From Neolewinella lacunae (GTDB taxonomy: Bacteria; Bacteroidota; Bacteroidia; Chitinophagales; Saprospiraceae), in contig NZ_JACSIT010000100.1 in the NCBI RefSeq assembly GCF_014349155.1, positions 248,001 to 312,000 of the forward strand: a stretch of DNA of 64,000 nucleotides, given 5' to 3'. The first letter of the stretch is position 1. Every line of letters begins with the position of its first letter. Positions 34,992 to 43,058 of the stretch are shown here, in pieces. The translations under genes and the position numbers were made by a program. The notes under the pieces are model-generated. The model saw nothing but the letters and a program-made list of their open reading frames with translations, made no database searches and was not told the origin of the DNA.

Positions 34992-35042
34992 AAATTTCCC
35001 GGAAATTTGCATTTGTCAACAACGTAACGTATTTTTACGTTA
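34992..35042. promoter_or_regulatory. Two palindromes upstream of blaI: candidate BlaI operator
   Basis: AAATTTCC-C-GGAAATTT (34992-35008) and TAACGTA-TTTT-TACGTTA (35025-35042) are perfect palindromes. The second lies 11 bases before the blaI ATG and overlaps a TATTTTTA promoter-like box, the expected place for an autoregulatory operator. Confidence 0.55.
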
Positions 35043-35053
35043 AATAACGAGAA

Positions 35054-35419
35054 ATGCAAAAATTGACCAAGGCACAAGAAGACCTCATGCTCATCATCTG
35101 GGAGTTGGGTGAGTGTACCGTGGGTGACCTGCGCGACGCCATTGAAGAGCGCGAGGGGGCCAAACCGGCGCACAGCACCGTGAGCACCCTGGCGCTGGCC
35201 TTGCTGGAGCGGGGCTTTGTGCGGGCCAAAAAATACGGCCGGACCTTCGTTTACCGCCCGACCATCAGTCGGGAGGAATACGGGCGGCGCAGTCTGGGGC
35301 AACTGATCAGCAATTTTTTCGGCGGCTCGCCGGGGCTGGCGGTCAGCCACCTCGTAAAAAGCGATAACATCAGCCTGGAGGAGCTCAACGCGCTCGTCCG
35401 CAAACTCGAAGAGGAATGA
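35054..35419 (+). CDS. BlaI/MecI/CopY-family repressor
   Basis: A 121-residue winged-helix repressor: MQKLTKAQEDLMLIIWELGE, GDLRDAI, KPAHSTVSTLALALLERGFV (recognition helix and wing), then a dimerisation helix. In classical systems the partner M56 sensor protease triggers removal of the repressor. The stop TGA overlaps the ATG of the M56 gene (ATGA), so the two are coupled. No beta-lactamase gene lies next to the pair, so the output may be different from antibiotic resistance. Confidence 0.9.
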   Translation: MQKLTKAQEDLMLIIWELGECTVGDLRDAIEEREGAKPAHSTVSTLALALLERGFVRAKKYGRTFVYRPTISREEYGRRSLGQLISNFFGGSPGLAVSHLVKSDNISLEELNALVRKLEEE

Positions 35420-36720
35420 GCGCCGAGATCCTGGAATACCTCCTCCGCGCCACGGTCATTTGGCTGGCGCTGCTGGCCTATTACTTCGCTTTTGGGCGGT
35501 CTGCGGGCTTCCGTTTCCAGCGGTTTTTGCTGTTGCTGGGCTGGGTCTTTGGCCTAGTGGTACCCTTGTTGCCGGCCATTGCGGTGGGGGCGGAGCTGTC
35601 GGTCATCCACCTGCCCGCGCTCGGTTTTACGCCGCGGATGGTGACGGCTGAGGCCAGTGAAACTGCAACGGTAGGTTGGTATTGGGTGGACAACATTTTG
35701 CCGCTGATTTACCTGCTGGGCGTACTGATTTTTGGCGCGCGGACGCTGGTGCAAGGGTGGTCGATAAAGCAATGTTTGCGAAACGGGGAGCGCAGTACTT
35801 TCAACGGCTACCCCGTCATCCGCAGTTCGAGGATTGAGGCGCCGTTTGCCGATCGTGGCTACGTCTTTTTGCCCGCCGCGCTGACGGATGCTGAGTTGAC
35901 CTACACCGCCCTTATCCACGAAACCGCGCACCTGCGACAGCGCCACCACTACGATAAATACTTACTGACTTTGGGCAGCATTTTCCTCTGGTTTCACCCT
36001 TTGGCGTGGGCTTACCGGAGGCTGCTGGCCACCGTCCACGAATACGAGGCCGACGCGGCCGTGCTCCAGTGGGTGCCGGCGCGGATTTACGGCCTCCAGC
36101 TCCTGCACTGCGCGCTGGGCCCGGCGGGCAAGCTGGGGCTTTTTTCTTCACCCTTGAAAAAGCGAATTGAAATGATTACCAATAAAAACCGCGAGCGTAA
36201 GCTCCGAATTATTCCCCTCCTTGGCCTTTGCCTGCTGCTGGCCGGGCTGGCGGTGGCTTGTAGTGATGTGGCGGAGGTTGTAGTGGCCCCGATTACTGAA
36301 AACCAGGTGCGTCCCTACGACCCCACCCAAGGCGATACTTACTTGGTAGATGATCCCCAAAGCCCACTTCTGGTAGACGGCAAGTTGGATCGCATCATCG
36401 CAGATGTATACCAACGTATTAAATACCCGGAGGCCGCCCGCAAAGCAGGGTTAACGGGTAAATTCCGTATCCTCGTCAGCGCAGACGAAACCGGAAAGGT
36501 AAATTTCATAACGGTTAACAACAATTCAGATAAAGCAGCCGCAGAAATAACCGTTGTGGGTTATGGAACGCCAATCGAATCGGACGATGCCCAACCGGAG
36601 ATTCTTGCTGAAGAAGTGTATGGATTGTTTTTGAAACGGCAGCTTCCAGACCGTTACACCAAAGACGGAAACCCGGCGGAAATACTCCTTGCTTTAGATT
36701 TTGTTTTCAAATTGGAATAA
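35416..36720 (+). CDS. BlaR1-like M56 metallopeptidase with TonB-type C-terminal domain
   Basis: A 434-residue membrane sensor/protease. N-terminal helices (about 10-55, 92-115) flank the cytoplasmic M56 protease with the zinc motif HETAH (H168, E169, H172) in LIHETAHLRQRHHYDKYLL, and a further helix near residues 265-285 (LLGLCLLLAGLAVACS). The C-terminal part (about 320-434) resembles the TonB C-terminal fold (RIKYPEAARKAGLTGKFRIL). This BlaR-TonB_C layout occurs in Bacteroidota. The periplasmic penicillin-binding domain of BlaR1 is absent. It is translationally coupled to the repressor. Confidence 0.88.
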   Translation: MSAEILEYLLRATVIWLALLAYYFAFGRSAGFRFQRFLLLLGWVFGLVVPLLPAIAVGAELSVIHLPALGFTPRMVTAEASETATVGWYWVDNILPLIYLLGVLIFGARTLVQGWSIKQCLRNGERSTFNGYPVIRSSRIEAPFADRGYVFLPAALTDAELTYTALIHETAHLRQRHHYDKYLLTLGSIFLWFHPLAWAYRRLLATVHEYEADAAVLQWVPARIYGLQLLHCALGPAGKLGLFSSPLKKRIEMITNKNRERKLRIIPLLGLCLLLAGLAVACSDVAEVVVAPITENQVRPYDPTQGDTYLVDDPQSPLLVDGKLDRIIADVYQRIKYPEAARKAGLTGKFRILVSADETGKVNFITVNNNSDKAAAEITVVGYGTPIESDDAQPEILAEEVYGLFLKRQLPDRYTKDGNPAEILLALDFVFKLE

Positions 36721-36755
36721 GCAAATCTGCCGTGTTATCCACTTTTGGAAACTTT

Positions 36756-36803
36756 AAGGGATGGGGAATGGCATTTCCTCATCCCTTTCATTTGGTTTTT
36801 GAT
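36756..36803 (+). terminator. Intrinsic terminator after the blaR-like gene
   Basis: Stem 36756-36768 (AAGGGATGGGGAA) with 36775-36787, 12 of 13 pairs, followed by T-rich sequence (GGTTTTTGATTTTT). Confidence 0.75.
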
Positions 36804-36805
36804 TT

Positions 36806-37192
36806 TTACTTTCCGTGCATTTCTTGGTATGCTTTCACATGATGGGGGAACGCTGTTTCGTAGAAAGGGTAAGCGATTCCTTCAACGTAAACTTCAAAAT
36901 CATTGCCGTCCATCCCACTAATCTGATTGCCTAACCCTTTGATTTCAACGCCATTTTCGTCCTTTACGGAGAGTGCATCGATGGTCGAGGTAGAAATCAT
37001 TTTATCGTCAGGATAATCAGCAGCTAATGTGATGCATTTAGATTGGCAATAATTCTTAAGGAAGTCATAGCCAAAGGACTCGTCGTTGAATTTTATCACG
37101 CCGAATACTACCCCCATGCTAGCATCCGCTTTTTCCAATTGCGTAGTGCCTATCTTCAGGGAGTCAAGAAAAATGGAGTATACTTTTTGCAA
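36806..37192 (-). CDS. Hypothetical protein, AT-rich
   Basis: A 128-codon frame not recognised as a known family. The only possible long start is TTG at 37192; the first ATG is at 37117 (MGVVFGVIKFNDESFGYDF). Upstream of the TTG the frame hits a stop within nine codons, so the gene may be 5'-truncated. The sequence is mixed alpha/beta with several acidic stretches (SGMDGNDFEVYVEG), consistent with a soluble protein. Composition is more AT-rich than its neighbours. Confidence 0.5.
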   Translation of the reverse strand: MQKVYSIFLDSLKIGTTQLEKADASMGVVFGVIKFNDESFGYDFLKNYCQSKCITLAADYPDDKMISTSTIDALSVKDENGVEIKGLGNQISGMDGNDFEVYVEGIAYPFYETAFPHHVKAYQEMHGK

Positions 37193-37389
37193 TTTTTTCG
37201 GGTTTGTGGTGAATAATCATTTTATTATAGCGAGCTTTTCTCCGCTCAAGCAAGGAGGGAAAGCACAGAGCTTTTTAGACCCTGAGCACCTGCCCGCTTC
37301 GATGGTAACTGAGTTTGTTCACGAAGATCAAGGCCGTACACACGAAAACTGGAAAGCAGCTATTGGCTGCCAAGCATCCCCAAACACCC

Positions 37390-38094
37390 TCACAACTTTT
37401 TAACCCTGATGTTTCTAAAGTACACCCTTTGCCCGTGGTGCTGAAACATGATGTGCCCTTCTTTGTCCGAATGAAAATCGGGATTTTCCTTGAATTTACT
37501 TTCGCTTAATATTTCTTTCATCTCAGGACTATTCATCTCAAAATCGATCACTTTATTTCCATTGAGCCAATGCTCTACGTGGCCATCGTTGTGTATTAAT
37601 CTGGCTTCGTTAAACTCGCCAATGGGCTTCAGCTGCTTATTTTTGGGTGCGATCAAATCATATAAGGCACCTGCTGATCTTACGGCCAGGGTGTCGTAAA
37701 AATGTTGATCGTCCAGAATCTGTAGCTCATAATTGTCCATCCAGTTGGGGCTGTTGCCATTGCCCGCTTCCATCGAAAGGTCTTCCTGCATGTGGAAAAA
37801 GACGCCGGAGTTCGCAGCGGTGTCTACGGCCCATTCAAATTCCAGTTCAAAATTTTGGTAGCGATCTTTGGTGATTAAATCCCGGTTGGTCGTATCTGGG
37901 TTGGCGATCAAGACCCCATCCTCAACGTACCAAATTCCCTGGGGAAAGTCCTCCATACCGTATCCCCGCAGCGCACTGGTCGAATCACCTCCGAACAAAA
38001 CAATCCACTCGTCCTCTGCTTCCGAATCAATCGGCGATGAGGTACAAGCCCACAACATTAAAAGCGGGAAAATGAGGGGCAATATTTTTTTCAT
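37390..38094 (-). CDS. DUF1080 / 3-keto-disaccharide hydrolase-type lipoprotein
   Basis: A 234-residue predicted lipoprotein (signal peptide with lipobox LWAC, C17) carrying a DUF1080 (PF06439) concanavalin-like domain from about 30 to 234. Family segments include WIVLFGGDSTSALRGYG, YQNFELEFEWAVDTAANSGV and NEARLIHNDGHVEHWLNG. Some DUF1080 proteins hydrolyse 3-keto-glycosides; catalysis here is not shown by specific residues. The start at 38094 (MKKILPLIFP) is preferred over the in-frame ATG two codons upstream (38100). It reads away from the ribBA-type gene. Confidence 0.85.
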   Translation of the reverse strand: MKKILPLIFPLLMLWACTSSPIDSEAEDEWIVLFGGDSTSALRGYGMEDFPQGIWYVEDGVLIANPDTTNRDLITKDRYQNFELEFEWAVDTAANSGVFFHMQEDLSMEAGNGNSPNWMDNYELQILDDQHFYDTLAVRSAGALYDLIAPKNKQLKPIGEFNEARLIHNDGHVEHWLNGNKVIDFEMNSPEMKEILSESKFKENPDFHSDKEGHIMFQHHGQRVYFRNIRVKKL

Positions 38095-38263
38095 AATCAT
38101 GGGTAATTCCATTTTTTTCTAATGATAATTTCTAAACCAAGTACGAATTTTCCTGACCCGCTACATTGACCGCTCAATCACCCAACCGCATTTGAACGTC
38201 GTACCCACATCCCAGATCTGACATCTCATATCTCACCTCGTACATCTGACATCCCACATCCCC

Positions 38264-39439
38264 TCACATCCCCACAAACTCCACCACCTCCAGTCCATAC
38301 CCTTCCAGCCCCACCCGGTTTTTGGGATGGTTGGAAAGTATCCGCAGCTTAGAAATTTTCAGGTCCCGCAAAATCTGGGCACCGATGCCGAAGTCGCGCT
38401 GGTCCATACTCGCGGGCTGGTTGAGTTTGGCGCTTTGGCCGTCTTCGAGGCGGGATTTTAACAGGCGCAAGCCCGCAATCACCTCGCTGCCATCCTGGTG
38501 GGGGCGCATGAACAACAAGACACCCTTGCCGGCTTCGGCGATTTTTTCCAGCGGACCGTGCAGCCCCGTACTGTAACCCGAAAGCAGGCTGTGCAGCAGG
38601 TCGCGGCTGCTCGTGCTGCTGTGGACCCGCGTCAGCACCGGCTCATCGGGCATCCACTGCCCGTGGGTTAGGGCGAGGTGGACGTCATTATTCGTCGTTT
38701 GCCGGTAGGCGTAGAGCTTGAAGGGGCCGTAGCGGGTTTCCAGCGACATGCTGAGTTCACACTCCACCAGGCGCTCGGTCTGCAGGCGGTAGGCCACGAG
38801 GTCTTCGATGCTGATGACTTTTAGGTTGTGTTCTTTGGCCAGCTCCAGCAGGTAGGGTAGGCGGGCCATCTCGCCGTCGGGCTTGAGGATTTCCACGATA
38901 ACGCCCGCCGGAAACAAATTCGCCATCCGCGCCAGATCGACTGCTGCCTCCGTATGCCCCGTCCGCCGCAACACACCGCCTTTTACGGCGCGCAAGGGAA
39001 AAACGTGGCCGGGCCGCGTAAAGTCGGTAGGCTTTGCACTGTGCTCGGTCATCCGCCGGATGCAGGTGGCGCGGTCGTAGGCCGAAATGCCCGTCGTGCA
39101 GCCGTGACCAATCAGGTCAATGGACACCGAAAAGGCCGTTTCATGGAGGTCCGTGTTCGTCTCCACCATTTTGCGGAGTTCCAGGCGGTCGGCAATGCCT
39201 TCCTCAATGGGCGTACAGATCAGCCCCCGGCCGTGGGTGGCCATGAAGTTGATCATTTCGGGCGTGACGCGCTCGGCGGCCGCTACGAAGTCGCCCTCGT
39301 TTTCCCGGTCCTCATCGTCCACCACAATCACGATTTTGCCCGCCCGGATGTCGGCCACGGCTTCTTCGATGGTGTTGAGTTGGTACCGGGATTCGGCCTT
39401 CTCGGGGGTATCAGTTGCGTTGGGATGGTTGCCAGACAT
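38264..39439 (-). CDS. ribB: RibBA-type protein: DHBP synthase fused to a degenerate GTP-cyclohydrolase-II domain
   Basis: Riboflavin synthesis enzyme of 391 residues. The N-terminal DHBP synthase (about 20-220) is complete: [45 protein letters not shown] and [28 protein letters not shown]. The C-terminal GTP-cyclohydrolase-II-like half (about 225-391) lacks the zinc ligands: where active enzymes have HSECLTGD...RCDCG this reads [17 protein letters not shown] with no cysteines. It probably makes only 3,4-dihydroxy-2-butanone 4-phosphate. Start ATG 39439 overlaps the end of the glycosyltransferase gene by 29 bases. Confidence 0.9.
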   Translation of the reverse strand: MSGNHPNATDTPEKAESRYQLNTIEEAVADIRAGKIVIVVDDEDRENEGDFVAAAERVTPEMINFMATHGRGLICTPIEEGIADRLELRKMVETNTDLHETAFSVSIDLIGHGCTTGISAYDRATCIRRMTEHSAKPTDFTRPGHVFPLRAVKGGVLRRTGHTEAAVDLARMANLFPAGVIVEILKPDGEMARLPYLLELAKEHNLKVISIEDLVAYRLQTERLVECELSMSLETRYGPFKLYAYRQTTNNDVHLALTHGQWMPDEPVLTRVHSSTSSRDLLHSLLSGYSTGLHGPLEKIAEAGKGVLLFMRPHQDGSEVIAGLRLLKSRLEDGQSAKLNQPASMDQRDFGIGAQILRDLKISKLRILSNHPKNRVGLEGYGLEVVEFVGM

Positions 39440-40625
39440 TGGATTGTATACCGTTGATGAAGCGAAGAAAACCCACCAGCAGGGCGGCATTCATCGCCAG
39501 AAAATAGCGCATGGCCCGCGCACCGGCCAGGTGGATGCCCAGGCGACTGAGCAGCAGATCAGTCAGGGCCAGCCCCAGGGTAGCGCTGATCACCAGAACA
39601 AACAAGGCCAGCGCCCAATAGTTGCCCGAAAGGAACGCCAGGCCCGCCCAGGCCAGCGCCCCGCCGAGCAAAAAGAAGGGCGTCCACCAGCGCAGTATCT
39701 TATGGCTGAAAAAGGCGTAAGCCACCCCACTGCGTCCCGGCGGCCACCAGGTGGTGCGAAAGCGGACCAGGTTCTGCCAATTGCCACTGCTGATGCGGAC
39801 TTTCCGGCGAAATTCGGCGGCAATCGACTGCCCCACGGCTTCGTAGACGATGGCGTCCGGACTACTCCGGCCCCGCCAGCCGGCCTCGTAGGCCGCCAGG
39901 CAGAGGTAAAAATCGTCGACCAGAAAATTGGCCGGCACCGGATGAAACGCCGCCGCCCGGATGGCCCAGCAGCCGCCAAAGGGACCCATCATTGCCCCCC
40001 AGCGCAGCCCCTCGGCCCGCTTGAGCCACACCTCGCCACTGATGTATTTTTCTTCCGCCAGCCCAATGCCCTCGGCCCGGCCGCCGGTTTGCACCATCGT
40101 CGCATCCACCACCCCCAGGCGCGCATCGCTCAGCAAGGGGAGCACGAGTTGCCGCACGGTTTCCGGCCGCAGCATCACGCTCGCGTCGGTCAAAACGAAA
40201 ACTGCGTCGGCTTCTATTACGGCCGCCGCCAGTTGGTTGATGATGGCCGGTTTGCCCTGGCGGACGGTAAAATAGGTGGCCGCGAAGCGTCCGTCGGCCG
40301 CCGCCTGGGCTTCCAGAATGCCGTTGGTCGCATCACTGCTGCAGTCGCTGCCAATGCGGAAATACAGCGGCCCGGGGTAGTCCTGCGCCACCAGCGTAGC
40401 CAGTTTTTCGCCCAAAACCGCCTCCTCGTTATGGGCCGCCATCAGCACGTAGACCGGGGGCCAGCCCATTCCTTCATCGCTCCTCATCCGTTCTCCCCCC
40501 TTCGGGGGGCCGGGGGGGAGCACCTGCGTCCGCGCCCAAATGCGCATCTGCCACGGGTAAAACAGGTAGGTGTGCAGCACGCCAAGCCCACACAAAACCA
40601 GAACCGCAAGGAGGAGAATGATCAC
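39411..40625 (-). CDS. Family 2 glycosyltransferase with in-frame dispersed repeat
   Basis: A 404-residue inner-membrane GT2. A GTG start at 40625, four bases after a TACCTTTG promoter box, gives an N-terminal helix ([20 protein letters not shown]), then residues about 31-45 ([15 protein letters not shown]) encoded by dispersed-repeat copy 8. The catalytic domain (about 58-270) has [21 protein letters not shown], the DCSSDAT nucleotide-sugar motif, [10 protein letters not shown] (DxD position) and the acceptor-side segment [17 protein letters not shown]. Four C-terminal helices follow. The longer frame to 40688 starts in repeat copy 9 and is not used. The sugar acceptor is unknown. Confidence 0.85.
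   Translation of the reverse strand: MIILLLAVLVLCGLGVLHTYLFYPWQMRIWARTQVLPPGPPKGGERMRSDEGMGWPPVYVLMAAHNEEAVLGEKLATLVAQDYPGPLYFRIGSDCSSDATNGILEAQAAADGRFAATYFTVRQGKPAIINQLAAAVIEADAVFVLTDASVMLRPETVRQLVLPLLSDARLGVVDATMVQTGGRAEGIGLAEEKYISGEVWLKRAEGLRWGAMMGPFGGCWAIRAAAFHPVPANFLVDDFYLCLAAYEAGWRGRSSPDAIVYEAVGQSIAAEFRRKVRISSGNWQNLVRFRTTWWPPGRSGVAYAFFSHKILRWWTPFFLLGGALAWAGLAFLSGNYWALALFVLVISATLGLALTDLLLSRLGIHLAGARAMRYFLAMNAALLVGFLRFINGIQSNVWQPSQRN
40494..40535 (+). repeat. Dispersed repeat copy 8, long form, inside the GT2 gene
   Basis: C6TTCG6 hairpin, G-run and core variant GCACCTGCGTCCGCGC (40520-40535). On the coding (minus) strand it is read in frame between the membrane helix and the GT2 domain. 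Confidence 0.8.
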
Positions 40626-40629
40626 GCCG

Positions 40630-40637
40630 CAAAGGTA
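40630..40637 (-). promoter_or_regulatory. GT2 -7 box TACCTTTG, four bases before GTG
   Basis: Perfect TAnnTTTG on the minus strand, followed by CGGC and the GTG at 40625. The spacing is the same as for proB and the RluA gene. Confidence 0.55.
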
Positions 40638-40669
40638 GCCCATCCGCACAAGTTGGCCGCGGGAAGTGG

Positions 40670-40685
40670 GCGCGGCCGCAGGTGC
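40670..40685 (-). repeat. Dispersed repeat copy 9
   Basis: GCGCGGCCGCAGGTGC, reverse orientation, 32 bases upstream of the GT2 -7 box on the minus strand. Confidence 0.75.
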
Positions 40686-41207
40686 CACGAACCGGACGAA
40701 GGAGCAAGGGAAGTCAATCCCAAGCCCTCGCTCCTCCGGAAGCTACTCTCCCTAGCAACCTATTAAGGTACTAAATCTCCATCATTCCCCTGCGAACAAC
40801 CATCCATTTTACTGGAAAGAACTGATTCATGGGTCACCTATCTATCCCTCTCCCCAACCCCTTTTGCTGCGCAGTACTACGTGCTCGGTACGCGGCTACT
40901 TCGTGGTCCACAAGAAAGGGGAGACGCAAGGGTTTGATTGCCAGTTTTTTAGGTAGAATTTTTGAAAGAATTTAGCTTCTTGCTATTGCTTTCCCCATGA
41001 TTCATCACTGGCAATAGAATGAGAGACTTTTGAGAGGAAACTCTAGCGGCTGATAAACATTCCCTTAACGTAAAAAGAACGGTGCTTGAGTCACCCCTCC
41101 CACATGGGGAGGGGAAGGGGGAGGGGTCTCAAGACTAGACTAATAGCCTGATAATCAATCGTATACCCTAAAATCCCCAGCCCTCGCTCCTCTGGAGGTA
41201 GCTAATT

Positions 41208-43046
41208 CTACCGCACCAGCTTCCGGGCAAACTCCTGCCCCGCCGGCGTCCGCAGGCGCCAAACGTAGCTGCCCGCCGGCAAATCTCCCGCCCGCAAGGG
41301 GATGCGGTTGTCCGCCCCCCCGAGCAAGGTGACCGTGCCCGTGCGGAGCCTGCTGCCCCGCGCATCGATCAACTCAAAAGTGGCCGTCGCATCCACCGGC
41401 GCGTAGACCTTGATGTAACTGTCTTCGCGCACGGGGTTCGGACGGGGCAGACCCACCGACCATTCTCCCTTGGCAGAACCGCGCAATTGGGCCGTCACGA
41501 TGGGGCTCAGCGCCGCATCACCACCTCCGTCCTTGCGGATGCGGTAGTAGTAGATGCGGTTGCGAACGACGTTGTTGTCACGGATCTGGTACTCGGCCGT
41601 AGTCGTTTCCCGGTTGTCGGCCGCCACGCGGCGGATGTCCCGGAAATTGCGCCCATCTTCACTCCGTTGCACCGTAAAGCCGCCACTGCGGAGGTGTTCC
41701 CGGTCGGCCCAGGAAACGAGCACATCGTCGTTGTATCCCTCGGCGGTGAGGTCGAAGGTCAGGGGATTGGCGTCCAGCAAGGTATTGCAGGCATTGGCCA
41801 GGGGCAGGTACACGAAGCCGCCGGAGATGAGGTTCTGGACCGTCGGCTGCGGCACGTTGAACCAATCCACGAGCACCGAACCGTAGACGTCGCGGAAGTC
41901 GTACTGGTAGGGAACACCTACGTTTTGCTCCACTGCGGGGTCAATTTCCGGGTTGTTGCCTAGTACGCCGCCCTGTACGCAGTCGCCGAACAGGAACAGC
42001 GGACCAGCGTCGCCGTGGTCCGTGCCGTTGCTCTGGTTGGAACGGATGCGCCGACCGAATTCGCTGAAGGTGAGGCCCAAAACGCGCTTGCTCAGGCCAA
42101 GCAATTGTAGGTCGTCCATGAAGGCTTTGATGGACGAGCTGAGCTCCGTCATCAGGTTGGCGTGGGTGCCGACGCTGTTGTCGTCAATGACCTGGGCGGA
42201 GTGGGTATCGAATCCGCCGAGGGTGGCAATGAAAATCCGCGTTTTGATGCCGCCGCTGAGCAGGTAGGCGATGTTGCGGAGCTGATTGGAAAGCGTCCCG
42301 GTAGTGTAGTTGGTGGCCAGGCTGTTGCCCGCGTTGGCCGCACCCTGAACCACATCGCCGTACTGGTTGCTCTGGCCGATGAGGTTGCGGACGAATGAGA
42401 CTTCGTCGCCGTAGTAGTTGCCCGGCAGGGCCGTGTCGCCGCCCGGAGCAATGTAGAGGAAGTTGAAGGGGTTGTTGACGGCAACGCTGAAGTTCGAGCT
42501 CGTACCCTGGCAAGTCTCTGAAACGACGTTGCCCATCGTCATGGCCAGCGGGTAATCAAACTCGGGGTTGGGATAGCCGATCGGGAAATCGGGGTGATCT
42601 TGCTCCAGGTAGCGTCCGAACCAGCCGGTGGAAAGGACTTCGTCGGCGGCCGAGGCACTCGTCCAGATGTCGGTACTCCGGAAGTGCGAGCGGTTTTGGT
42701 TGGGGTACCCCACGGCCTGGATGGCGGTGAGTTTGCCGGCGTCAAACAGGTCGCGCATTCCCGTCATGTTCTTGTGAAGGCCTACGCGGGCGTTGAGGTT
42801 AATGTAGCCGTTATCGGGCAAAGCGACGTTGGGCCGCACGCTGCGCAGATTGGCCAGCTGGTCGATGCCGATCAAGGTATTGAGGCCATCGTTGCCGCCC
42901 GAAAGGCGGATGAGCACCAGCACCCGGTCGCTGTTGGGGTCGAGGAACTGCGTGAACAACTCAAGGGGGGAGGCGGCAATGCCACCCTGCAAAAGGGCGG
43001 GGATGCTCAGGGCGCCGCCCGTACGGAGGAAGTTTCTTCTATTCAT
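41208..43046 (-). CDS. DUF1501 protein with T9SS sorting domain
   Basis: A 612-residue exported protein starting with a Tat-like signal MNRRNFLRTGGALSIPALL. The DUF1501 domain (about 35-430) includes VLVLIRLSGGNDGLNTLI, FIATLGGFDTHSAQVIDD and LTFSEFGRRIRSNQSNGTDHG, the sulfatase/phosphatase-like superfamily pattern. A beta-sandwich region (about 450-535) and a T9SS type A sorting domain (about 535-612, starting LPRPNPVREDSYIKV, ending RKLVR) follow. The DUF1800 gene lies 12 bp upstream. These pairs are common in Bacteroidota, Planctomycetota and others and their joint role is not established. Confidence 0.92.
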   Translation of the reverse strand: MNRRNFLRTGGALSIPALLQGGIAASPLELFTQFLDPNSDRVLVLIRLSGGNDGLNTLIGIDQLANLRSVRPNVALPDNGYINLNARVGLHKNMTGMRDLFDAGKLTAIQAVGYPNQNRSHFRSTDIWTSASAADEVLSTGWFGRYLEQDHPDFPIGYPNPEFDYPLAMTMGNVVSETCQGTSSNFSVAVNNPFNFLYIAPGGDTALPGNYYGDEVSFVRNLIGQSNQYGDVVQGAANAGNSLATNYTTGTLSNQLRNIAYLLSGGIKTRIFIATLGGFDTHSAQVIDDNSVGTHANLMTELSSSIKAFMDDLQLLGLSKRVLGLTFSEFGRRIRSNQSNGTDHGDAGPLFLFGDCVQGGVLGNNPEIDPAVEQNVGVPYQYDFRDVYGSVLVDWFNVPQPTVQNLISGGFVYLPLANACNTLLDANPLTFDLTAEGYNDDVLVSWADREHLRSGGFTVQRSEDGRNFRDIRRVAADNRETTTAEYQIRDNNVVRNRIYYYRIRKDGGGDAALSPIVTAQLRGSAKGEWSVGLPRPNPVREDSYIKVYAPVDATATFELIDARGSRLRTGTVTLLGGADNRIPLRAGDLPAGSYVWRLRTPAGQEFARKLVR

Positions 43047-43058
43047 GGCTGCGCTGCT

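Larger units (their letters stand above)
40626..41207. other. Spacer upstream of the GT2 gene and downstream of the DUF1501 gene
   Basis: No gene. It contains the GT2 promoter box (40630-40637), repeat copy 9 (40670-40685), an AAGGGG-type imperfect hairpin near 40850-40925 and a C-rich/G-rich fold near 41092-41130 (ACCCCTCCC with GGGAGGGGT). Confidence 0.6.

Noticed and set aside
39120-40766. 548-codon open frame antisense to ribB and the GT2 gene
   Set aside because: Spans two real genes and repeat copies; the encoded sequence is not a protein family.
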